A DNA stretch of 64,000 bases, taken from the NCBI GenBank assembly GCA_036012125.1, contig DASCOS010000020.1, forward strand, positions 1-64,000, written 5' to 3'. Within the stretch, counting starts at the first letter, position 1, and every line of letters starts with the position of its first letter. Made by a program: the position numbers and the translations under genes. A model generated the notes under the pieces. It was given only the letters and a program-made list of their open reading frames with translations. It was not told where the DNA came from and ran no database searches. Positions 27,414 to 35,266 of this stretch are shown here, piece after piece. The stretch is from Vicinamibacterales bacterium (GTDB lineage: Bacteria; Acidobacteriota; Vicinamibacteria; Vicinamibacterales; UBA823).

Positions 27414-28583
27414 ATGTCACTGTCACGTCGCGCATTCGTTCGGACCCTTGGCGTTGGTAGCGCGGGTGCGCTGTCTACGCCCTGGATTCTCGGTCGAAGT
27501 GGTGAAGCCTTGAATTGGACACCGGATCCATTCGAAGCAGTCCTGCAAGCCTCCACTCAGCAGGAGGTGATCAAAATTAGCGGTAACGAAAACGCTCGCG
27601 GTCCGGGCGAGGCGGCCGTCGACGCAATGGTGAAGCTGATTAGAGACAACGTCGGGCGTTACCACTTTAATCTGGCACGTGAAGAACTCCCGGAAGCCAT
27701 CGCTAGAAATCTTGGCTACGGACTCACGGCGGAGAATGTTCTGATCTCAACCGGTTCGGGCGCGATTCTGACTGCAGGGGTGCGCGCCTACGTTTCGGAG
27801 AGTAGGCCCCTCGTTAACGGTGCCCCCTCATTCGGAAGTCCAAACCGGACCGCGAGTCAGATCGGCGCGAGCATTCGTGAGGTTCCGGTCGATGCCAATC
27901 TAAGACTCGACCTTGACGGGATGGCCGAGGCCGCTATCGGTGCTGGACTCGTCTTTCTGTGCAATCCCAACAACCCGACGGCAACTGCGCATTCGCTAGC
28001 TGACGTAACAGCCTTCATCGAACGGGTCAAGGCGAGTTCACCTGACACAGCGATCCTCGTCGACGAGGCCTACATCGAATACGCGACCGACGCAAACGTT
28101 GAGACAGCTACCACCCAAGCCTTGGAACACGACAATGTCTTCGTCGCGAGAACATTCTCGAAGGGTTACGGTATGGCCGGCTTACGCCTCGGCTATGCGG
28201 CCGCGCGACCGGCGACCCTCGCGAAGCTCAACGCGGCCTGGGGTTTAGGAAGCGTGAATATCTTGACTGCCTCAGCCGCGATCGCGTCGCTGAATGACCC
28301 TGATCGCATGCTCAACGAACGCGAAGAAAACCGTCGCGTGCGGAATTTCACCAGAAGAGCGTTTGAGGAGATGGGCTACGAGACCACTGACTCGCAAACC
28401 AATTTCCTGTTCGTGAATGTGCGCCAACCGGCTGCCGAGTTTCGCGATGCGGCCCTCGACCAAGGCGTCCAGGTGGGACGAGATTTCCCCCCGATGGAAC
28501 AGACACATGCGCGGATCTCGCTTGGCACCATGGAAGAAATGGAGCGGGCCGTCGAGGTATTCAGAAGGATCCTCGAAACTTAG
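27414..28583 (+). CDS. Tat-exported histidinol-phosphate-aminotransferase-like PLP enzyme (paralogue 3)
   Basis: 389 residues, same length as the copy at 25972. The ATG at 27414 follows GAGGGAG and aligns exactly with the sister start, so the longer reading from 27399 is rejected. Tat signal SRRAFVRTLGVG; PLP motifs CNPNNPTATAHS, DEAYIEYATD, K250 in RTFSKGYGMAGLRLGY (Gly replaces Ala after the lysine), and SLGTMEEM. It is followed by a hairpin terminator only 30 bases before the formate dehydrogenase start. It is a recent tandem duplicate and shares the exported-aminotransferase puzzle of its paralogues. Confidence 0.83.
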   Translation: MSLSRRAFVRTLGVGSAGALSTPWILGRSGEALNWTPDPFEAVLQASTQQEVIKISGNENARGPGEAAVDAMVKLIRDNVGRYHFNLAREELPEAIARNLGYGLTAENVLISTGSGAILTAGVRAYVSESRPLVNGAPSFGSPNRTASQIGASIREVPVDANLRLDLDGMAEAAIGAGLVFLCNPNNPTATAHSLADVTAFIERVKASSPDTAILVDEAYIEYATDANVETATTQALEHDNVFVARTFSKGYGMAGLRLGYAAARPATLAKLNAAWGLGSVNILTASAAIASLNDPDRMLNEREENRRVRNFTRRAFEEMGYETTDSQTNFLFVNVRQPAAEFRDAALDQGVQVGRDFPPMEQTHARISLGTMEEMERAVEVFRRILET

Positions 28584-28613
28584 GGATGTCAATCGGCAGC
28601 TGGAGTGTTCCAG

Positions 28614-28643
28614 GAGTGCGCTGGTTCAGCCAGCGCACTCTTT
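28614..28643 (+). terminator. terminator or attenuator between aminotransferase paralogue 3 and fdnG
   Basis: An 11-bp stem (28614-28624 with 28630-28640), 5-base loop, then TTTC. It is a duplicate of the terminator after paralogue 2. Only 27 bases separate it from the fdnG start, so fdnG either has a promoter overlapping this hairpin or relies on read-through. Confidence 0.7.
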
Positions 28644-28670
28644 CATCGATGTAAAGACCGCGCTGACGCC

Positions 28671-31661
28671 ATGGACATTTCTCGACGGAAGTTTCTCAGG
28701 GTCTCGGCGGCCGGTAGTTTTGCTCTGAGTACCCTAGGATTTGACCTACGTCCCGCCTACGCGGCTGTTCGTCAACTCAAGATCAGAAACGCCAGAGAAT
28801 ATCGTACGGTCTGCCCTTACTGCGCGGTTGGCTGTGGAACCATCGCCTACGTGCACGGTAGTGGTGGCCTCAACACAACGCCAACCGTCATCCACGTAGA
28901 GGGAGACCCCGATAACCCGATCAACGGTGGCACGCTGTGCCCCAAGGGCGCCTCGCAAATGCAGCTCGCAATCAGTCCTCGGTTGCGGAAATCACCAATG
29001 TTTCGTGACGCACGCTCCTCAGAATGGCGCGAGATTTCGTGGGACGAAGCAATGAGCTGGTTTGCGAGAAAATTCAAGGAAACCCGAGACGCTAGTTTCG
29101 TTGAGCGTGATGAACTTGGCCGGACCGTCAACCGATGTGAAGGACTAGCTTGGGTTGGTAGTGCAACCGTAGCCAATGAGGATGCCTACCTCATTACGAA
29201 AACGATGCGTGCAATGGGCCTTGTTTATATCGACCATCAGGCCCGCATATGACATAGCCCCACGGTGGCCAGTCTGGCCGCCACGTTTGGTCGAGGTGCG
29301 ATGACCAATCACTGGAAGGACATCAAGAACGCTGATGTTGTTCTAGTGATGGGAGCCAATCCTGCCGAAAATCATCCTTGCGGATTCAAATGGGCCCTCG
29401 AAGCTCGAAATACTCGAGGCGCCAAGTTAGTAACCGTTGATCCGCGTTTCACCCGAACCTCAGCCGTAGCGGACGACCATCTACAAATTCGGCCCGGGTC
29501 TGACATTGCGCTGTTGGGCGGTCTCCTCAGACATATCCTGACACACGACCTACATCATGCTGATTATGTGCGCGAGCATACCAATGCCTCCTTTATCGTC
29601 AGCGAACGCTTTTCATTCGAAGATGGACTGTTCTCGGGATTCGATGAGGCAACCAAGGAATATGACGCTACCGCGTGGGAGTACGACCGAGACCCTGATG
29701 GCTACGCTCGTCGCGATACGACCCTAGAACACCCGCGCTGTGTCTTTCAACTTCTCAAACGTCATTACGACCGATACACGCCAGAGCTTGTTGCCCAAAT
29801 CACTGGCTGCTCTGAAAAAGACTTCCTGCGAATCGCCGATGTTATTTGTTCGACCGGTAGAGCTGACCGAGTTGGAACGATTATGTATGCAGTGGGCTGG
29901 ACGATGCACACGGTAGGAAGTCAAATCATTCGGACGGCAGCGATTGTCCAGCTCCTTCTTGGCAACATAGGCCGACCGGGCGGCGGGATCAACGCACTGC
30001 GCGGTCATGCCAACGTGCAAGGAGCAACTGACCACGCAATCGTCGCCGGCATTCTACCTGGCTATTTGAAGGTTCCTCAGCCGGCACAGGTATCGCTGGC
30101 GGACCACCTAAGGGATTCAACGCCTCGACCTTTGGTTCGTAACACAGCAAATTACTGGGGCAACTATCCTAAATTCCTTGTATCCCAACTCAAGGCTTGG
30201 TTTGGTGACCGTGCGCAAGCCGACAACGAGTTCGGCTACCACTATCTCGGCAAAACCGACAAGGACGCCAGCTGGTTGTCAATCTGGGATCAGGCGCACC
30301 AGGGTAAGCTCGAAGGCTTCGTTGCATTGGGATTCAATCCGCTCCTAGCCGGCCCAGACGTTTCGCGATTACTCGAGTCGATGACAAAACTGAAATGGAA
30401 AGTCGTCATTGACCCGTTTATGCTCGATAGTGCGGAGTTCTGGAAAGCGCCCGGGATGGAGCCGTCAGAGATCGACACCGAGGTGCTGTATCTACCAACT
30501 ACACATTGGATTGAACGGGACGGTTCGTTCACAAACAGTGGACGCTGGGCGCAATGGAAAGAAAAGGCCATCGACCCGCCAATTGGCGTCCGCTCAGACA
30601 CCTGGATCCTCTCGGAACTCTTCTGGCGGGTAAAAGAACTCTACACAACAGAGGGTGGAGCCTTCGACGAACCTATTCAGGCGCTAACGTGGAACTACCT
30701 GAACCCACGCGAGCCGACACTGACCGAGCTGGCTCAGGAAATCAACGGTTCGGACCTTCCTAGCGGACGGCGCCTCTCGTCCTTCGGGGAACTGAAGGAC
30801 GACGGATCGACCGCCTCAGGTAACTGGCTCTACTCTGGCAGCTACCCTGAAGAAGGCAACCAGATGGACCGCCGGGTGAACGATGACCCTACTGGTCTGG
30901 GCATGCACCATGGCTGGGCGTGGAGTTGGCCACTCAATCGTCGCGTACTTTACAACCGCGCTTCGGCCGACCGAGAAGGGGTCCCTTGGGACCGTGGGCG
31001 CTCGGGTATCGCTTGGACTGGCCGCGAGTGGATCGGCGATGTGCCAGACTACGGACCTACCACCCGGCCTGATGCGATGGGGGCGTTCATCATGACTGAA
31101 GAAGGCGTGGCCCGTCTGTTCAGTCCCCTGCTGAAAGATGGTCCGATTCCGGAACACTACGAACCGGTTGAAAGTCCAACGGTCAACATTCTCCACGAGA
31201 ACGTACCAATTAATCCGGTATTACGCTGGTACAACGGGGTCCAGGAAACCTTGGCACAAGAAAGCGAACGTAAAAGCTATCCTTATCCGTGCACCATCTA
31301 TCGCGTTGTCGAGCGTGAGCACTTTGTCACCAGCAACGTGCCGTACCTGGTCGAGGCGATGCCAGATTTCTTCGTAGAAGTGCCGGAGGGGTTAGCGACC
31401 GAAAAGGGAATTGAGAATGGCGGACAAGTAAGAGTCTGGTCGAAGCGTGGCGAAGTTCAGGGCACCGCTATCGTGACGAAGCGAATCCAGCCACTAACGG
31501 TAAACGGTCAGACGGTCTGGACGATCGGAGTGCCGGTACATTGGGGTTTCGTTGGGATTACCCAAGGATCCATGGCTAATGAATTGACTCCGTTTATTGG
31601 TGATGCCAATACGAGTTGTCCAGAATTCAAAGCGTTTCTGGTGAACGTTGAAGCAGTATAA
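28671..31661 (+). CDS. fdnG: formate dehydrogenase N alpha subunit, selenocysteine-containing, Tat-exported
   Basis: Molybdo/tungsto-bis-MGD catalytic subunit that oxidises formate to CO2 in the periplasm. The frame 28671-31661 (996 residues) is interrupted only by TGA at 29250-29252, residue 194. Flanking sequence DHQARI-U-HSPTVASLAATFGRG matches the active-site selenocysteine region of the FdnG/FdoG family, where Sec is a metal ligand, so the two apparent ORFs are one gene. Tat motif SRRKFLRV is near the start. The N-terminal 4Fe-4S site is C48, C51, C55 and C90. A SECIS-like hairpin lies at 29267-29279. I chose ATG 28671 because it places the Tat motif at the N-terminus; the Shine-Dalgarno is weak. 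Followed by fdnH, fdnI and fdhE. Confidence 0.93.
29267..29279 (+). promoter_or_regulatory. bacterial SECIS-like hairpin in fdnG
   Basis: GGCC at 29267-29270 pairs with GGCC at 29276-29279 around the loop AGTCT. A G occupies loop position 2, 20 bases after the UGA, which fits the usual bacterial SECIS spacing (about 16-37 bases) and the loop-G requirement. SelB would bind here to direct Sec insertion. Confidence 0.65.
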
Positions 31662-31755
31662 GAACCTGGTGACTGTCAATGGCAGATCTAAGCTGGGCAC
31701 AATGCTTCCCACAATCACGTCGAACACTTCTTGAGGTTAGGAAGTTAATAGGGCT

Positions 31756-32619
31756 ATGAGTACGTTATCGCTCAAACGTGTGTCAGCCAGTTCTTCGCCA
31801 GCACCAGGAATTCGTTCTACGCCGGAGTACGCAAAACTCGTTGACATTGGAAGCTGTATCGGCTGCAAAGGGTGTGAGGTTGCATGTAAGGAGTGGAACG
31901 ATTTAAAGGTTGAACCAACTGCCAACTTCGGAAGTTACCAGAGCCATAAAGACCTTTCTGCACACACCTGGCTATTAATGCGTTTCGATGAAGTCGAGAT
32001 GAGTGGACGGTTACAGTGGCTCATTAAGAAGGACGCGTGTCTCCACTGCGAAGAGCCAGGCTGCCTTTACGCCTGTCCTGCCCCAGGAGCGATCGTCCAG
32101 TATGAGAACGGCATCGTCGACATCAATCAAGACCAATGCATCGGCTGCCAGTTCTGTGTTACCGGCTGTCCCTTCGATATCCCTCGGTTCGACAAGGAAA
32201 CAAAGAAGGTCTACAAATGCAACATGTGTGTTGACCGTGTAGAAGCCGGTCTCGAGCCAGCGTGCGTGAAGACCTGCCCTACCCACGCCATCTCATGGGG
32301 CAGCAAGGAGGACATGCTCTCACTCGCCGAGCACAAAGTTGAACTGCTGAAGGAGCGTGGATTCGATAACCCAGTGACCTACAATCCCGCCGGTGTTGGC
32401 GGGACCCACATGATGTATGTAGTGCCCCACGGGGATCATTTGGCAGACTACCGGCTTCCATCAGACCCGACAGCCAGCCCACTGGCTCTCACCGGGTTGG
32501 GGATTCTGAAGCGAATTGGTTCCTACCTACTGGGATTTGGAGTTCTGTCGACGCTTGTGCACTATCTGACAATCGGTCCGCAGGACGCCGAGGACACCAC
32601 TACGCATGCCAACACCTGA
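31756..32619 (+). CDS. fdnH: formate dehydrogenase N beta subunit, 4Fe-4S ferredoxin type with C-terminal membrane anchor
   Basis: 287 residues. Four cysteine clusters are visible: CIGCKGCEVACKEW, CLHCEEPGCLYACP, CIGCQFCVTGCPFD and CNMCVDRVEAGLEPACVKTCP, giving four 4Fe-4S centres. A single hydrophobic helix near residues 255-275 (GSYLLGFGVLSTLVHYLTIG) matches the membrane anchor of FdnH. It relays electrons from the formate site to the cytochrome b subunit. It starts 95 bases after fdnG and overlaps fdnI by 14 bases. Confidence 0.92.
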   Translation: MSTLSLKRVSASSSPAPGIRSTPEYAKLVDIGSCIGCKGCEVACKEWNDLKVEPTANFGSYQSHKDLSAHTWLLMRFDEVEMSGRLQWLIKKDACLHCEEPGCLYACPAPGAIVQYENGIVDINQDQCIGCQFCVTGCPFDIPRFDKETKKVYKCNMCVDRVEAGLEPACVKTCPTHAISWGSKEDMLSLAEHKVELLKERGFDNPVTYNPAGVGGTHMMYVVPHGDHLADYRLPSDPTASPLALTGLGILKRIGSYLLGFGVLSTLVHYLTIGPQDAEDTTTHANT

Positions 32620-33271
32620 GCTCGGGGGGTTAATTCATCGCTTCAGCGCCATCCAACGCCTTATTCACTGGGCTGTGGGAATAAGTTTCACACTCCTCTT
32701 GCTCACCGGCCTTGCGTTTTCATATCCGTCCCTTTTCTGGCTCACAAATCTGTTGGGCGGTGGACCCATGGCTAGGGTGGCGCACCCTTGGGTAGGCCTT
32801 ATCTTCAGCGTTTCGATGGCCGCAACTTTCCTGATGTGGGTGCGTGATATGACCCTTGCTGCAATCGACTGGCGTTGGCTGAGAGCAATTCACTCCTACG
32901 CCCGACATCAGACAGCGGATATACCCCCAGCGGGTAAATACAATGGTGGGCAGAAGCTATTTTTCTGGGCACAGACCGTGCTCGGCGTAATATTTCTGAT
33001 CAGTGGACTCGCATTATGGTTCCCGGAGACTGTCGCTACAGTGGTTCCAAATGCATCGCTCCTACTTGCTTCGATGCGTCTCGTGCATTACGCCGCCACG
33101 CTTGCCGGGGGGCTCCTGCTTACACTGCACGTCTACCTGGGAATATTTGCATTTCCCGGCACGGCGCAAGGAATGATCGACGGAAAGGTTACCAGCGCCT
33201 GGGCAAACCTGCATCACCCGGCGTGGCAACCCAACAAACACCCGACGCACACGCCAGAAAATGCCGACTAG
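32606..33271 (+). CDS. fdnI: formate dehydrogenase N gamma subunit, cytochrome b
   Basis: 221 residues with four predicted transmembrane helices and histidines placed for two b-haems (RLIHWAVG in helix 1, RLVHYAATL and LLTLHVYLG toward the end). The start overlaps fdnH by 14 bases. It anchors the complex and reduces quinone. The C-terminal tail (WANLHHPAWQPN) matches the family. Confidence 0.9.
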   Translation: MPTPELGGLIHRFSAIQRLIHWAVGISFTLLLLTGLAFSYPSLFWLTNLLGGGPMARVAHPWVGLIFSVSMAATFLMWVRDMTLAAIDWRWLRAIHSYARHQTADIPPAGKYNGGQKLFFWAQTVLGVIFLISGLALWFPETVATVVPNASLLLASMRLVHYAATLAGGLLLTLHVYLGIFAFPGTAQGMIDGKVTSAWANLHHPAWQPNKHPTHTPENAD

Positions 33272-34124
33272 CGTTGAATGGGGTGGCCCGTTGTGGCAAG
33301 CCCGCCGCAATCGTGCGGTAACTCTTCAAACCGCACGCCCCCACGCTGCAGACTTACTTGACAGCTATCTCGGAGTGCTCGACTGCCAGGAACCAGTGTA
33401 TAAGACCTCAAGGGACGCCCGTTGGCCCGATCTGTATAACTCCGAAAGCAACACACCGCCGAGACTGAGCTTGGAGCGACTCCCCTATGAATCACTCGCG
33501 CAACCTTTTAGTGAATTCGTTCACGAGGTCAAGAAAATCATGCCGGAAGCGTTAACCCAAGCCGCCAGGGCACTCGACACAGGCAACCTTACCGTGAACG
33601 CTGAAGTCTTGCAGAAGACCGCCCTGCAGCAACCTTTCAGCGCTAGTATTCAAAGTCTCCAGCTCGATGTGACGGCGCTGCAATTCTTTGGCCGTGCATT
33701 TCTCGAGCCGATCGTTGAATCCATGGCCCACCACCAGGATAGGCCTCTACACCAAGCAGCTGCGACTGTCTGCCCCCTGTGCAACTGGCCGCCACAGTTT
33801 GCTACCCTTCAAGACGAAACGGAAATCCAGGGACGTCGCTCACTGGTTTGCGCCCTGTGCTCAGTCGCGTGGTCATTCCCACGAACGGTCTGTATCAAAT
33901 GCGGAGAGGCTAACGCAGAGAATCTCCATTATCACGTAGCCGATAGCCTGCCCTACATGCGGGTCGAGGCCTGCAACTCATGTTATACCTACATCAAAGT
34001 CGCCGACCTACGCACAGAGGGCCTTCTGGCCCCTGTCGTCGATGAGCTCGCATCAGTTGAACTCGATCTCTGGTGCAAGGAGCAAGGACTCACCAAGTTC
34101 CAACCCAATCTCCTTGGAATGTAG
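33261..34124 (+). CDS. fdhE: formate dehydrogenase accessory protein FdhE
   Basis: 287 residues with the family's paired CxxC zinc/iron motifs: CPLCNW, CALCSVAW, CIKCGE and CNSCYTY. FdhE binds the catalytic subunit before Tat export and is needed for activity of the respiratory enzyme. It overlaps fdnI by 11 bases and ends the operon, which is convergent with the methyltransferase gene. Confidence 0.9.
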   Translation: MPTSVEWGGPLWQARRNRAVTLQTARPHAADLLDSYLGVLDCQEPVYKTSRDARWPDLYNSESNTPPRLSLERLPYESLAQPFSEFVHEVKKIMPEALTQAARALDTGNLTVNAEVLQKTALQQPFSASIQSLQLDVTALQFFGRAFLEPIVESMAHHQDRPLHQAAATVCPLCNWPPQFATLQDETEIQGRRSLVCALCSVAWSFPRTVCIKCGEANAENLHYHVADSLPYMRVEACNSCYTYIKVADLRTEGLLAPVVDELASVELDLWCKEQGLTKFQPNLLGM

Positions 34125-34147
34125 CTCGGTCGCCCACCACCTCCGAC

Positions 34148-34756
34148 CTAGATGGGTGAAACGGCATGGATTGTCTTGAGCACATCAAGGTAAGCGTGTC
34201 TGACGCGTACGATTTGGAAGCCAGCGCGCACCACGTTCCCCACAGTATCTCGGCTAATTTCTGGACCGATGAGCCGGGCGACCGGATTCATGAGGTGCAG
34301 TAAGCAGTTAAACGGAAAATAGCCACTGCCCGTGTGTTCGAACATCCTCAGCTCGCCACCCGGCTTGAGCACTCCCCGTAGCACCTCAAGGCCTCTCACA
34401 GGATTCGGCACGGAGCAGAAAGTACAGGAGGTGAAAACCTGATCGAAGGTGCCGGGTGCAAAGTCTATGTCGTGCACATCAAGCTGTCTCAACTCTAATC
34501 GACCGCGATACATACTAGCTTTCGACGTAGCTCTGGCTAGCATCCGATCGCTGATGTCAATGCCAATGATGTCTCTATTCGGGGGAAAACTAGGAATATC
34601 AAGACCAGTGCCGACACCGACAAACAATACCTTTCCTTGCATTGCACGAAAGAATTCCTGCTTCACAGGCGCCCAGCGCCGTTCAGCCCCATAAGATTGA
34701 AAAAGGTTTAAAGAAGACGAAGCGCGATCCCATTTCTTCTTCGTACGTAAATCCAT
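34148..34756 (-). CDS. class I SAM-dependent methyltransferase
   Basis: 202 residues. The SAM motif VLFVGVGTGLDIPSF and the acidic loop GIDISDRM are clear, followed by LDVHDIDF and a motif IV-like FTSCTFCSVPNP, then LRGVLKPGGELRMFEH. This layout resembles METTL7-like/Methyltransf_11 enzymes. No signal peptide. The ATG overlaps the stop of the small membrane protein gene (TGATG), so the two are translationally coupled. Acceptor not known. Confidence 0.78.
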   Translation of the reverse strand: MDLRTKKKWDRASSSLNLFQSYGAERRWAPVKQEFFRAMQGKVLFVGVGTGLDIPSFPPNRDIIGIDISDRMLARATSKASMYRGRLELRQLDVHDIDFAPGTFDQVFTSCTFCSVPNPVRGLEVLRGVLKPGGELRMFEHTGSGYFPFNCLLHLMNPVARLIGPEISRDTVGNVVRAGFQIVRVRHAYLDVLKTIHAVSPI

Positions 34757-35127
34757 CACGATCGCTCACGCTGTAGGAGCGCATCGGCCATCCAAGTAAG
34801 CGTGTAAATCACTAATCCGACCAGCGCGCCAAGGAAACCGGCCGTTACCTCTGCAAGAGGCTCCTGGGACCCAAGCATCACGATTCCCATGCCTGTAAGC
34901 ATCCCAGTGATCATGGCCGGCATATGCAACTCCATCATCCCGAAACATAATCCAAAAGCGATGATGCCGATAGCCGCGACGGTCATCCCAAGCAGCATCC
35001 CGGCAACCATCGAGACAAGCATCGACCATTCCATGCTAACCAAGGCCGTCACTGCAGTGCCAGAGGCAATGCCCACCGTGACGCTACAGCTAACATCCCC
35101 AAGAATAAAATACGGTCGAGTTTCCAT
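34756..35127 (-). CDS. small Met-rich membrane protein of unknown function
   Basis: 123 residues with about four hydrophobic helices. Methionine is unusually common (14 of 123), often as GM pairs on successive helices (GMLLGM, GMMELHMPAM, GMLTGM). No family recognised. It precedes and is coupled to a methyltransferase. Met-rich membrane faces can bind soft metals, but that is only a guess here. Confidence 0.6.
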   Translation of the reverse strand: METRPYFILGDVSCSVTVGIASGTAVTALVSMEWSMLVSMVAGMLLGMTVAAIGIIAFGLCFGMMELHMPAMITGMLTGMGIVMLGSQEPLAEVTAGFLGALVGLVIYTLTWMADALLQRERS

Positions 35128-35266
35128 GATTTAGAGACCAAGAAGCTGCGAGCTAGCGACATCGCCTACCTCATGTTACAGTGACCGCCGGCTTGCTGCC
35201 ACGAAGAACGGTGTCACTCGCTGAAGCAGGATTCCGAGTAACCACAATGAATCCGAGGAGGTCGTG

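Noticed and set aside
28605-28670. Longer N-terminus of FdnG starting at 28605
   Set aside because: It would bury the Tat motif 25 residues deep and reads through a terminator hairpin; ATG 28671 puts SRRKFLRV at the proper place.
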